A stretch of 25,313 nucleotides of DNA from Anoxypelagibacter denitrificans (GTDB lineage Bacteria > Pseudomonadota > Alphaproteobacteria > Pelagibacterales > Pelagibacteraceae). This document shows positions 1-7,328 of the stretch, piece after piece (positions within the stretch are counted from its first letter, which is position 1; the number at the start of each line of letters is the position of its first letter). The notes under the pieces are model-generated. The model had not been told where the DNA came from. It did no database searches and saw only the letters and a list, made by a program, of their open reading frames with translations. A program made the translations under genes and the position numbers. The stretch spans positions 1 through 25,313 of the forward strand of contig JAGFVZ010000007.1 in assembly GCA_017640265.1 (NCBI GenBank), read 5' to 3'.

Positions 1-38
1 GCCAAAGCTGCTATTACGACTATATTGCGTTTTTTCAT
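1..38 (-). CDS. 5' end of an unidentified exported or membrane protein gene (partial)
   Basis: Reading the minus strand from an ATG at 38-36 gives MKKRNIVVIAAL and then the window ends. Two lysines and an arginine followed by a run of hydrophobic residues look like the start of a signal peptide or an N-terminal membrane anchor. It lies downstream of, and on the same strand as, the dihydroorotase gene, but a 214-base spacer with a terminator-like hairpin separates them, so it probably has its own promoter. Twelve codons are too few to name a family. The reading frame itself is an inference from the start codon and the residue pattern. Confidence 0.5.
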   Translation of the reverse strand, partial: MKKRNIVVIAAL

Positions 39-81
39 GAAATCTTTTTTTTCAATTTAGTTTTCTTACTAGTTTAAATTC

Positions 82-105
82 AAACAATCCAGAGCAAGAT
101 TGTCC
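82..105 (-). promoter_or_regulatory. Hairpin in the presumed 5' leader of the left-edge gene
   Basis: On the minus strand ACAATC and GATTGT pair perfectly around an 8-base loop (84-89 with 98-103), and two G-U pairs extend the stem. It lies about 44 bases before the ATG at 38, after a purine-rich GGAGAGAGAGGG stretch (104-115). The leader is unusually long and comparatively GC-rich for this compact genome, so it may carry a regulatory RNA element. I recognise no known riboswitch class here. Confidence 0.25.
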
Positions 106-141
106 CTCTCTCTCCAAATATATAAAACACACGGTATTAGA

Positions 142-169
142 AAAAAAAGCTAATTTGAAGCCTTTTTTT
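142..169. terminator. Possible bidirectional intrinsic terminator
   Basis: Seven A's plus GCT (142-151) pair with AGC plus seven T's (159-169, one bulged C at 162) around the 7-base loop AATTTGA. Read on the minus strand the hairpin ends in a run of eight T's. This fits a weak terminator for the dihydroorotase transcript, which ends at 253. The GC core is only three pairs, so its strength is uncertain. Confidence 0.35.
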
Positions 170-252
170 AATAAATTAATTAAAGAAGGGTTGGTTTTAT
201 TGAACTTTTATTTTTTTCAGTGGATAATTAAGGAACATATAAAAAAACATAC

Positions 253-1569
253 TTAAAAAGTTAGCGGTTTGCCTAAGGCCCTAGAAAGAATTTTGTTGTT
301 TGCCATAATAATTTCTCCATTTACGATGGTGGCAACAGGAAAGCCTTTTATTTTATAATTGTTAAAAGGCGTCCATCCACATTTACTTTGAATCCAATCA
401 TTTTTTAAAATGGTTTCTTTTTTCATATTAATAATGGTTAAATCAGCATCGTAGCCTTCTTTGATATAACCTTTGTTTTTAATGCCAAATATTTTGCATG
501 GATTTTCACACACTAATTCAATTAATTGTTTAAATTTTAATTTATTATTATTAACGTGATTTAACATAATAGGTAATAATGTCTGTACTCCTGGCATGCC
601 AGAAGGAGATGAAGGATAATTTTTATTTTTTTCTTCTTTGGTGTGAGGTGCATGATCAGATCCTATAATGCTAACCAAAGAACTGTTAACTGCATGCCAA
701 AGTTTTTCGTAATGATCTTTTGTTCTAATTGGGGGATTCATTTGAGCAAAAGTTTTAAGCTTCTCATAACACTCTGGTGCGTATAATGTTAAATGTTGCG
801 GGGTAATCTCAAAGCTTACATTGCTTCTTTTTTCAGAGAAAAAATCTATTTCCTGCTTTGTGGTTACATGTAAAATATGAATCTTTTTTTTATGTTTTTG
901 TGCAATTCGTACTACCCTTTTTGTTGACTCTATTGCGCACTCTTCGTTTCTCCAAATGAGATGGGAATTAACATCGTTGTTTTTGATCAATTTTTTCCTT
1001 GAGAGCAATATATTTTCATCTTCAGAATGAACGGAAACAATCTTTTTACTATTTGAAATAACTTTTTCTATATCCTTTTCTTCGCTAACCAAAAGATTGC
1101 CAGTTGAAGATCCTGCGAAAAGTTTTATACCGCAGCACCCTTCTAGAGTATCAATTAAGTTTAGCTCTTTTGCATTATCGGGAGTTGCTCCGAAATAAAA
1201 CGCATAATTACAAAACATTCTATTTTTTGCCAAATTTAGTTTTTTATTAAATTCTTTAAGATTTATTGTTGGTGGATCGGTATTGGGCATTTCAAATACC
1301 GAGGTAACTCCACCGAATACAGCCGCTCTACTTCCGCTTTCTAAATTTTCAGCATCATTAGATCCTGGTTCTCTAAAATGAACCTGGGTATCAATAACTC
1401 CGGGAATAACGGTTTGACCTGTGGCATCATAAACGTTTGATGAATTTAAATGACTGACTTTACCTATGGTTTTAATTTTACCATTTTCAATTAAGATATC
1501 TTGGTCTTTAAATTCCCCATTAATAAAACAATTACCATTTTTTATGATTAGGCTGCTATTTTGTGACAT
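253..1569 (-). CDS. pyrC: Dihydroorotase-family cyclic amidohydrolase (class I)
   Basis: This is a 438-residue amidohydrolase of the class I dihydroorotase/allantoinase type. The reaction expected of the family is cyclisation of carbamoyl-aspartate to dihydroorotate in the cytosol, the third step of pyrimidine synthesis. Visible landmarks are VIDTQVHFREPG (58-69), EMPNT (93-97), the candidate carboxylated Lys149 in GIKLFAGSS, His181 in VHSE, His234 in ILHVTT and Asp305 in GSDHAPH. The first metal-ligand His of the usual HxH motif is Gln62 here, while His64 is kept. I recall the QVHFREPG variant from other alphaproteobacterial dihydroorotases, but its catalytic status is not shown by sequence. 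Length is normal for the family. The gene diverges from ygfZ over a 31-bp spacer. An allantoinase-like or other cyclic-amidase role is the main alternative. Confidence 0.85.
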   Translation of the reverse strand: MSQNSSLIIKNGNCFINGEFKDQDILIENGKIKTIGKVSHLNSSNVYDATGQTVIPGVIDTQVHFREPGSNDAENLESGSRAAVFGGVTSVFEMPNTDPPTINLKEFNKKLNLAKNRMFCNYAFYFGATPDNAKELNLIDTLEGCCGIKLFAGSSTGNLLVSEEKDIEKVISNSKKIVSVHSEDENILLSRKKLIKNNDVNSHLIWRNEECAIESTKRVVRIAQKHKKKIHILHVTTKQEIDFFSEKRSNVSFEITPQHLTLYAPECYEKLKTFAQMNPPIRTKDHYEKLWHAVNSSLVSIIGSDHAPHTKEEKNKNYPSSPSGMPGVQTLLPIMLNHVNNNKLKFKQLIELVCENPCKIFGIKNKGYIKEGYDADLTIINMKKETILKNDWIQSKCGWTPFNNYKIKGFPVATIVNGEIIMANNKILSRALGKPLTF

Positions 1570-1580
1570 TCTAAAACAAA

Positions 1581-1592
1581 TATAATATTATA
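1581..1592. promoter_or_regulatory. Palindromic bidirectional -10 element (TATAATATTATA)
   Basis: The 31-bp gap between the divergent dihydroorotase and ygfZ starts contains TATAATATTATA, which is its own reverse complement and gives a consensus TATAAT on each strand. The plus-strand copy (1581-1586) lies 14 bases before the ygfZ ATG. The minus-strand copy (1592-1587) lies 17 bases before the dihydroorotase ATG. Transcripts would therefore have leaders of only about 8-12 nt. No good -35 hexamer is visible for either direction. Confidence 0.55.
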
Positions 1593-1600
1593 AATACACA

Positions 1601-2473
1601 ATGATGGAAGAAAATTCTATTATAATTCTAAAGGATAGAGATATAATTTCCGTATCGGGAAGTGATTCCGCATCTTTCCTACAAAACGTGATTACTAATG
1701 ACATTAATAAATTGAATGAATCAAATTCACTTTATTCTGCGCTATTAACACCGCAAGGAAAATATCTCTATGATTTTTTTATTTTAAAGCACGAAAAAAA
1801 TTATTTAATTGATTGTGAAAGTGAAACTGCAGAAAATTTATTATCTTGCTTTCAAAAATACAAACTTAACGCAAATATCGAGTTTAAAAACATTACATCA
1901 GATAACTCTGTAGCTATTATTACCTACAAAAAATTTCAACAAATTCAAAAAAATGATGTTGTTGATATAGTTTTTAGTGATCCTCGAACTAATTTAATGG
2001 GAGCCAGAATAATATCAAAATTAGAAAAACTAAATCTTGCTATAAAAAAATTAGGATTGAAATTAACTGATCAAGAACAGTATTTTGAAATGGCTCATAC
2101 TCTAGGTTTGCCTATCAAAGGTTTAAAGAAGCTACAAAATCAAATTTTTGCTTTAGAACTAAATTTTGAAGAAGAGAAAGGTGTAGATTTTATGAAAGGT
2201 TGTTACATTGGACAAGAAAACACATCAAGAATGAAGTTAGGAAACAAGTTAAGAAGGAGACTTTTTCCTCTCAAAACTTCAAATGAGCTGAAAGACGGAT
2301 CTGAAATATTTTTTAAAAATGAAGTTGTTGGTAAAGTTATGATCTCAAAGCCTAAAGCGTTTGGGTTAATCAAACTTTATGATCCTAATATAGAAAGTTT
2401 TCTAGACGAAGATTTAAAATGCAATAACTCTAATGTAAACTTGGTCAAACCTTACTGGTTTAATCAAAGTTGA
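1601..2473 (+). CDS. ygfZ: YgfZ/GcvT-like folate-binding protein for Fe-S enzyme maintenance
   Basis: This 290-residue protein carries the YgfZ signature KGCYIGQE at 199-206, with its conserved Cys201. YgfZ proteins (mitochondrial homologue IBA57) share the fold of GcvT, bind tetrahydrofolate and help assemble or repair certain [4Fe-4S] enzymes. The N-terminal part has the expected pattern of a folate-binding domain (DSASFLQNVITNDIN at 22-36; TPQGKYLYDF at 50-59), and the C-terminal half resembles the GcvT barrel. Two adjacent ATG codons (1601 and 1604) could each be the start. It probably shares a transcript with the DUF2061 gene, which begins 3 bases after its stop. The window also encodes quinolinate synthase, an Fe-S enzyme, but no direct link is shown. 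Confidence 0.9.
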   Translation: MMEENSIIILKDRDIISVSGSDSASFLQNVITNDINKLNESNSLYSALLTPQGKYLYDFFILKHEKNYLIDCESETAENLLSCFQKYKLNANIEFKNITSDNSVAIITYKKFQQIQKNDVVDIVFSDPRTNLMGARIISKLEKLNLAIKKLGLKLTDQEQYFEMAHTLGLPIKGLKKLQNQIFALELNFEEEKGVDFMKGCYIGQENTSRMKLGNKLRRRLFPLKTSNELKDGSEIFFKNEVVGKVMISKPKAFGLIKLYDPNIESFLDEDLKCNNSNVNLVKPYWFNQS

Positions 2474-2476
2474 AAA

Positions 2477-2695
2477 ATGGCATCACATATTAAAAGATCT
2501 ATATTAAAAACCATCACTTGGAGAATTACCGCAAGTTTAGATACATTTGTCATAGCATGGGTATTAACAGGCGACTGGAAATTGGGTGGGTCTATTGCTG
2601 GTATTGAAGTTTTGACTAAAATATTTTTTTATTATTTTCATGAAAGAATTTGGAATAAAATTAAATGGGGTAAAAAAAAATGGTGGCAACCCTAA
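2477..2695 (+). CDS. DUF2061 small membrane protein
   Basis: This 72-residue protein matches the DUF2061 pattern: a KTITWRITASLDTF start, a hydrophobic span (about 21-33), an IAGIEVLTKIFFYYFHERIW core (41-60) and a basic, Trp-rich tail. The family is a predicted inner-membrane protein of unknown function found widely in proteobacteria. Two membrane-embedded segments are likely (about 18-35 and 38-54). It starts 3 bases after the ygfZ stop and its own stop lies in the loop of a hairpin (2687-2702) beside the 3' end of the convergent tRNA-Leu. The family call is firm, but no function can be assigned. Confidence 0.87.
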   Translation: MASHIKRSILKTITWRITASLDTFVIAWVLTGDWKLGGSIAGIEVLTKIFFYYFHERIWNKIKWGKKKWWQP

Positions 2696-2702
2696 AGGGT
2701 TG
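2687..2702. terminator. Hairpin at the DUF2061 stop / tRNA-Leu 3' end
   Basis: CAACCC-TAAA-GGGTTG forms a perfect 6-bp stem with a 4-base loop. The loop carries the TAA stop of the DUF2061 gene, and the right arm overlaps the encoded CCA end of tRNA-Leu. On the minus strand the hairpin is followed, after six bases, by nine T's (2680-2672), which fits an intrinsic terminator for the tRNA transcript. On the plus strand there is no T-run, so it is weaker in that direction. Confidence 0.5.
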
Positions 2703-2785
2703 GTGCGGCCAGAGAGACTCGAACTCCCATGGGAAACCCCACTTGGCCCTCAACCAAGCCTGTCTACCAGTTCCAGCATGGCCGC
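2701..2785 (-). tRNA. tRNA-Leu (anticodon GAG)
   Basis: The minus strand reads as a class II tRNA of 85 nt including an encoded CCA (2703-2701). The acceptor stem GCGGCCA pairs with TGGCCGC (discriminator A). The anticodon stem CTTGG/CCAAG encloses the loop TTGAGGG, giving anticodon GAG, which reads CUU/CUC leucine codons. A variable arm of the leucine type (TGGGG/CCCA) and a TTCGAGT T-loop follow. It is divergent from nadA and convergent with the DUF2061 gene. Confidence 0.95.
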
Positions 2786-2839
2786 ATAGTGCGACAATAA
2801 ATGAATGACTTTTTGTCTTCAAGTTGATAAATTATTTTT

Positions 2840-3829
2840 ATGTCTGTAAAGGATTTAACAACCGATTCTTTGGATGAAATTTACAAAAAAATTTCGCCTG
2901 TAATTCCGGAGGTTGAATGGAAATTTCATGCTCCGCTAATCCAAAAAATTAACAAATTAAAAAAAGAAAAAAATGCTGTCATTCTTGCACATAATTACCA
3001 GACCCCAGAAATTTATCATGGCATTGCAGATATCTCTGCTGACTCGCTTGCTTTAGCTTTAGAATCGGCAAAAACCTCTGCTGATATCATTGTGCTTTGT
3101 GGAGTTCATTTTATGGCGGAAACTGCAAAGTTAATAAACCCTAAGAAAAAAGTTTTAATACCTGATATGAACGCTGGTTGTTCACTGGCATCATCCATAA
3201 CGGGTGAAGATGTTCGAATGCTTAAACAAAAATATCCTGGGATACCTGTAGTTTCCTACGTTAACACTTCCGCTGAAGTTAAAGCAGAGTCGGATATTTG
3301 TTGTACCTCTGCAAATGCAGTAAAAGTTGTAGAGTCACTTGGTGTAAACAAAGTCATTTTTATTCCAGATCACTATCTGGCAAATTATGTTCAAAAAAAA
3401 ACAAAAGTTCAAATCGTTTCATGGCAAGGCACGTGTATTGTACATGAAAAATTTACAGCAAAAGAAGTTCAAGATATTAGAAAAGAAAATCCAGGTATTA
3501 AAATTATCGCTCATCCTGAATGCCCGCCTGATGTTATAAGTTCAGCAGATTTTGCCGGATCTACTTCAAACATGGTTAGTTATGTTAAAAAAAATCAGCC
3601 TAAAAAAATTTTATTAGTAACAGAGTGTTCAATGAGTGATAATGTTCGAATTGAAAATCCAAATGTTCAATTTATAACACCCTGTAACCTTTGTCCTCAT
3701 ATGAAAACAATTACGCTCAACAAAGTTTATGATTGCTTAAGAAATGAAAGTAATGAAATTAAAATCAGTCATAATATAGCTACAATGGCAAGAAAATCTG
3801 TTCAGAGAATGGCTGAAATTGGCAGATAA
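2840..3829 (+). CDS. nadA: Quinolinate synthase
   Basis: NadA condenses iminoaspartate with dihydroxyacetone phosphate to make quinolinate for NAD synthesis, using a [4Fe-4S] cluster in the cytosol. The 329-residue length is typical. Recognisable segments are VILAHNYQTPEIY (47-59), the GVHFMAETAK motif (88-97), IPDMNAGCSLA (107-117), IAHPECPPDV (223-232), LVTECSMSDN (259-268) and TPCNLCPHMK (280-289). The likely cluster cysteines are Cys114, Cys228 and one of Cys282/Cys285. nadC follows after 6 bases, so the two form an operon. No nadB (aspartate oxidase) lies between or beside them, so iminoaspartate must come from an enzyme encoded elsewhere. Confidence 0.97.
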   Translation: MSVKDLTTDSLDEIYKKISPVIPEVEWKFHAPLIQKINKLKKEKNAVILAHNYQTPEIYHGIADISADSLALALESAKTSADIIVLCGVHFMAETAKLINPKKKVLIPDMNAGCSLASSITGEDVRMLKQKYPGIPVVSYVNTSAEVKAESDICCTSANAVKVVESLGVNKVIFIPDHYLANYVQKKTKVQIVSWQGTCIVHEKFTAKEVQDIRKENPGIKIIAHPECPPDVISSADFAGSTSNMVSYVKKNQPKKILLVTECSMSDNVRIENPNVQFITPCNLCPHMKTITLNKVYDCLRNESNEIKISHNIATMARKSVQRMAEIGR

Positions 3830-3835
3830 TTTTTA

Positions 3836-4678
3836 GTGCAAAAAATAAGTCAGAAATATATTAAAACAATTGCCAAACAAGCGCTTCAAGAAGATCTAAG
3901 ACCTTCAGGTGACATAACAACAAAATTTTTAAAAAATAGAAAAAAGCAAGTCATTGCAAAAATAATTTCAGGCCAAAATGCTATAATTGGAGGTTTAAAT
4001 TTTGCAAAAGAGACTTTTAAACTTTCGGACAAGAAAATTTCTTTTCAAGCCAAAACTAAGGATGGAAAAAAAGTAAGGAAGAATAAAGTTGTTGCAATTT
4101 TGAAAGGAAGTGCTTTAGGTATTCTTAAAAGCGAAAGAGTAGCGCTCAATTTTTTAGGATTAATTTCAGGTGTAGCAACAATTACAAATAAATTTGTTAA
4201 AAAGGTTAAAGGGAAATCCTGTAAAATTTGTTGTACCAGAAAAACTTCACCAAATTTAAGATTAATGCAAAAATATGGAGTCAAACTTGGTGGTGGAATT
4301 AACCATAGATTTAATCTTAGTGATGAAATTTTGATAAAAGATAATCACATTTCTGTAGATCAAAATATTCGTGAATTAGTTAAAAGAGCTATAAAAAATA
4401 AAAAAGGAAAAAAAATTACTGTAGAAGTTGATAATTTAAGTCAGCTCAAAAAAATCATAGGTTTAAAATTCAATAGGTTACTACTTGACAATATGAGTCC
4501 CCAAAATCTCAGAAAAGGAGTAAGGATGTCAAAAAGATTTTACGAAACAGAGGCTTCGGGTGGAGTTACACTTAAAAATGTAAGAAAAATTGCTGGAACT
4601 GGAGTAAAAAGAATCTCAATCGGGCAAATAACTCATAGTGCCCCGAGTATCAATTTTAAATTAGATTTTATTTCCTAA
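3836..4678 (+). CDS. nadC: Nicotinate-nucleotide (quinolinate) phosphoribosyltransferase
   Basis: NadC converts quinolinate and PRPP to nicotinate mononucleotide, CO2 and PPi, the step after NadA. The 280-residue protein has the phosphoribosyltransferase hallmarks: EDLRPSGDIT (19-28), TRKTSPNLR (134-142), LGGGINHR (151-158), LIKDNHI (166-172) and, near the end, EASGGVTLKNV and GQITHSAPSINFKLD. The start is GTG at 3836, six bases after the nadA stop. That start aligns with the usual N-terminus of the family, and no strong Shine-Dalgarno is seen, so translational coupling to nadA is likely. Its last 11 bases overlap the end of the convergent ppdK gene. Confidence 0.96.
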   Translation: MQKISQKYIKTIAKQALQEDLRPSGDITTKFLKNRKKQVIAKIISGQNAIIGGLNFAKETFKLSDKKISFQAKTKDGKKVRKNKVVAILKGSALGILKSERVALNFLGLISGVATITNKFVKKVKGKSCKICCTRKTSPNLRLMQKYGVKLGGGINHRFNLSDEILIKDNHISVDQNIRELVKRAIKNKKGKKITVEVDNLSQLKKIIGLKFNRLLLDNMSPQNLRKGVRMSKRFYETEASGGVTLKNVRKIAGTGVKRISIGQITHSAPSINFKLDFIS

Positions 4679-7328
4679 GCTCTGCCTGTGCTGCTGCTAA
4701 TCTAGCGATTGGAACTCTGTAAGGTGAGCAAGAAACATAATTTAATCCCACTTTAGAGCAAAATTCTATACTTTTAGGATCTCCTCCATGCTCCCCGCAT
4801 ATTCCTAGTTTAAGTTTTTTATTCTGTTTTCTTCCTCTTTGAGAAGCAATTTTAACTAGCTCCCCTACTCCGTCTCTATCAATGCTAACAAATGGATCGT
4901 TATCAAAAATTTTATGATCCAAATAATCATTCAGGAATTTTCCAGAATCATCCCGACTAATACCAAATGTTGTTTGTGTTAAATCGTTAGTCCCGAAACT
5001 AAAGAAGTCTGCGTATTTTGAGATAGGTGCTGCCTGTAAAGCTGCTCTTGGTAATTCAATCATTGTGCCAACAAAATAATTAATTTTTATCTTATATTCT
5101 TTTTGCAAATCGTCTGCTATTTTATTTACTAATTTCCTCATTATTCCCAATTCATCTTCGGTTGAAACCAAGGGTATCATTATCTCAGGTATAATTGATT
5201 CTATCTTTTCTTTTTTGCATTCTATAAGTGCAGTAAAAATTGCCCTACATTGCATCTCATAAATTTCAGGAAACGAAATGCCAAGCCGACATCCTCTATG
5301 ACCCAACATGGGATTTAGTTCATGTAATTCTGCAACTCTATTCTTTATTTCCTTAATTCCTGAATTTAAGGCCCTTGCAACTGCTTCCATATCTTTATCG
5401 GTTTTGGGAAGAAATTCATGCAGCGGAGGATCTAAAAGTCTAACAGTTACTGGCAGACCTTTCATGATTTTAAATATTTCTTTAAAGTCATTTTTTTGAA
5501 AAGGAAGCAATTTGTCTAGCGCTATTTTTCTATCGTCCAAATCTTTTGATAAAATCATTTGTCTTACAGAAAGAATCCTTTCATCGTCAAAAAACATATG
5601 CTCCGTTCTACATAAACCAATACCTTCGGCACCAAATTTTCTAGCCATTTTAGTATCTTGGGGTGTTTCGGCATTCGTTCTTATTTTTAATTTTCTAAAC
5701 TCATCTGCCCACTTCATTATTGTTGAGAAGTAACCTGAAATATCAGGTTTAACTGTTGGGACTGAACCTTGTATTACTCTGCCTGTTCCGCCGTCGATGG
5801 TTATAACGTCTCCTTCTTTAATAGTAAGGTTTCCTGCTTTAAATTCTTTCGATTCGTAATCTATATTAATCTCTCCTGAACCAGAAACGCACGGTCTACC
5901 CATTCCTCTAGCAACTACAGCGGCATGACTTGTCATACCGCCTCTAGCGGTAAGTATACCTTTGGCAGCATGCATGCCATGAATGTCTTCAGGGGAGGTC
6001 TCAACTCTGACTAATATTGAATCTTCCTTTTGATTGTTCATTTTTTCGGCTTCATCGGCAGTGAAAACTACCTTTCCACTTGCCGCCCCTGGAGAAGCCG
6101 GCAAACCTTTTGCGATTACTTTTTTCTCTGCCTTTTCATCCAAAGTAGGATGTAAAAGTGTATCAAGTGTACTTGGATCTATTCTCAAAATGGCCTCTTT
6201 TTTTGAAATTAACTTTTCTTTTACCATGTCTACAGCAATTTTAATTGCAGCTTTTGCTGTACGTTTTCCGGTTCTCGTTTGTAACATCCATAGTTTGTTG
6301 TTTTCCACTGTAAACTCAATGTCCTGCATATCACGATAATGTTTTTCAAGTTTAGTAAATATATTTTTCAATTCTTTAAAAATTTTCGGCATTATTTCTT
6401 CCATCGAATCTTCTTTTGCACCCGCATCTTCTTTTGCCTTTTTTGTTATATATCTTGGAGTTCTGCTTCCGGCCACAACATCTTCTCCTTGGGCATTAAT
6501 TAAATACTCGCCAAAAAATTTATTTTCTCCTGTCGATGGATCCCTGGTAAATGCTACGCCAGTGGCACAATCATTGCCCATATTTCCAAACACCATAGAT
6601 TGAACGTTCACTGCTGTTCCCCAATCGTCAGGTATTTGGTTAAATTTTCTGTAAGTTTTTGCTCTTTTACTTTCCCAAGATAAAAATACGGCTTTGATAG
6701 CCCCAAATAGTTGTTCGTAAACATCTTGAGGAAAATTTTTTTTAGTTTTTTCTAATATTAAATTTTTAAAATTTTTTATCAGACCGTCCCAATCATCAGA
6801 ATCTAATTCCGTGTCTAGCAGAACACCCTTTGTTAATTTATAATTATCAATTATTTCTTCAAATAAATGACCTTTGATACCTAAAACTACATTCCCGTAC
6901 ATTTGTATAAATCTTCTGTAGCTATCTCTAGCAAATCTTTTGTTTGAAGTTTTTTTTGATAGAGCTTCAGTTGTTTTGTCGTTGAGGCCTAAATTCAAAA
7001 TAGTGTCCATCATTCCTGGCATAGATGCTCTGGATCCAGATCTCACTGATACTAATAATGGATTGGTATTATCACCAAATTTTTTTTTGGTTTTTAACTC
7101 AATTTTTTTTAATTCTTTTTTAATTTCACTATAAATTTTCGCAGGTAATTTTTTCTTACTTTCATAAAAAATTTTACACATTTGTGTTGAAATAGTAAAA
7201 CCTGGAGGCACTGGCAAACCTAGTCTTGCCATTTCAGCTAGATTAGCTCCTTTACCTCCTAAAATTTCTTTAGAATTTAATATTTTTTTATTTTTTTTGT
7301 CTCCAAAACTAAATATGTATTTTGACAT
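4668..7328 (-). CDS. ppdK: Pyruvate, phosphate dikinase
   Basis: PPDK reversibly converts pyruvate, ATP and phosphate to PEP, AMP and PPi, linking glycolysis and gluconeogenesis in the cytosol. The 886-residue length matches the family. In order there is an ATP-grasp nucleotide domain (about 1-350, with LGGKGANLAEM at 23-33 and VRSGSRASMPGMMDT at 95-109), the swivelling phosphohistidine domain with GGMTSHAAVVARGMGRPC (463-480; catalytic His468), and a PEP/pyruvate barrel with SFGTNDLTQTTFG and GICGEHGGDPKSI (catalytic Cys near 844). The start codon overlaps the glyS stop as TAATG, so it is the last gene of sppA-glyQ-glyS-ppdK. The glyS-ppdK link is one I recall from other alphaproteobacteria. 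Confidence 0.98.
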   Translation of the reverse strand: MSKYIFSFGDKKNKKILNSKEILGGKGANLAEMARLGLPVPPGFTISTQMCKIFYESKKKLPAKIYSEIKKELKKIELKTKKKFGDNTNPLLVSVRSGSRASMPGMMDTILNLGLNDKTTEALSKKTSNKRFARDSYRRFIQMYGNVVLGIKGHLFEEIIDNYKLTKGVLLDTELDSDDWDGLIKNFKNLILEKTKKNFPQDVYEQLFGAIKAVFLSWESKRAKTYRKFNQIPDDWGTAVNVQSMVFGNMGNDCATGVAFTRDPSTGENKFFGEYLINAQGEDVVAGSRTPRYITKKAKEDAGAKEDSMEEIMPKIFKELKNIFTKLEKHYRDMQDIEFTVENNKLWMLQTRTGKRTAKAAIKIAVDMVKEKLISKKEAILRIDPSTLDTLLHPTLDEKAEKKVIAKGLPASPGAASGKVVFTADEAEKMNNQKEDSILVRVETSPEDIHGMHAAKGILTARGGMTSHAAVVARGMGRPCVSGSGEINIDYESKEFKAGNLTIKEGDVITIDGGTGRVIQGSVPTVKPDISGYFSTIMKWADEFRKLKIRTNAETPQDTKMARKFGAEGIGLCRTEHMFFDDERILSVRQMILSKDLDDRKIALDKLLPFQKNDFKEIFKIMKGLPVTVRLLDPPLHEFLPKTDKDMEAVARALNSGIKEIKNRVAELHELNPMLGHRGCRLGISFPEIYEMQCRAIFTALIECKKEKIESIIPEIMIPLVSTEDELGIMRKLVNKIADDLQKEYKIKINYFVGTMIELPRAALQAAPISKYADFFSFGTNDLTQTTFGISRDDSGKFLNDYLDHKIFDNDPFVSIDRDGVGELVKIASQRGRKQNKKLKLGICGEHGGDPKSIEFCSKVGLNYVSCSPYRVPIARLAAAQAELRK

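Noticed and set aside
104..115. GGAGAGAGAGGG block as a glycine riboswitch start
   Set aside because: Glycine riboswitches in such genomes begin similarly, but the conserved CCGAAGG core and the second aptamer are absent.
5308..7134. Several plus-strand open frames of 63-101 codons opposite ppdK
   Set aside because: They are shadows of the ppdK coding strand with no family resemblance, and ppdK is complete with all catalytic motifs.
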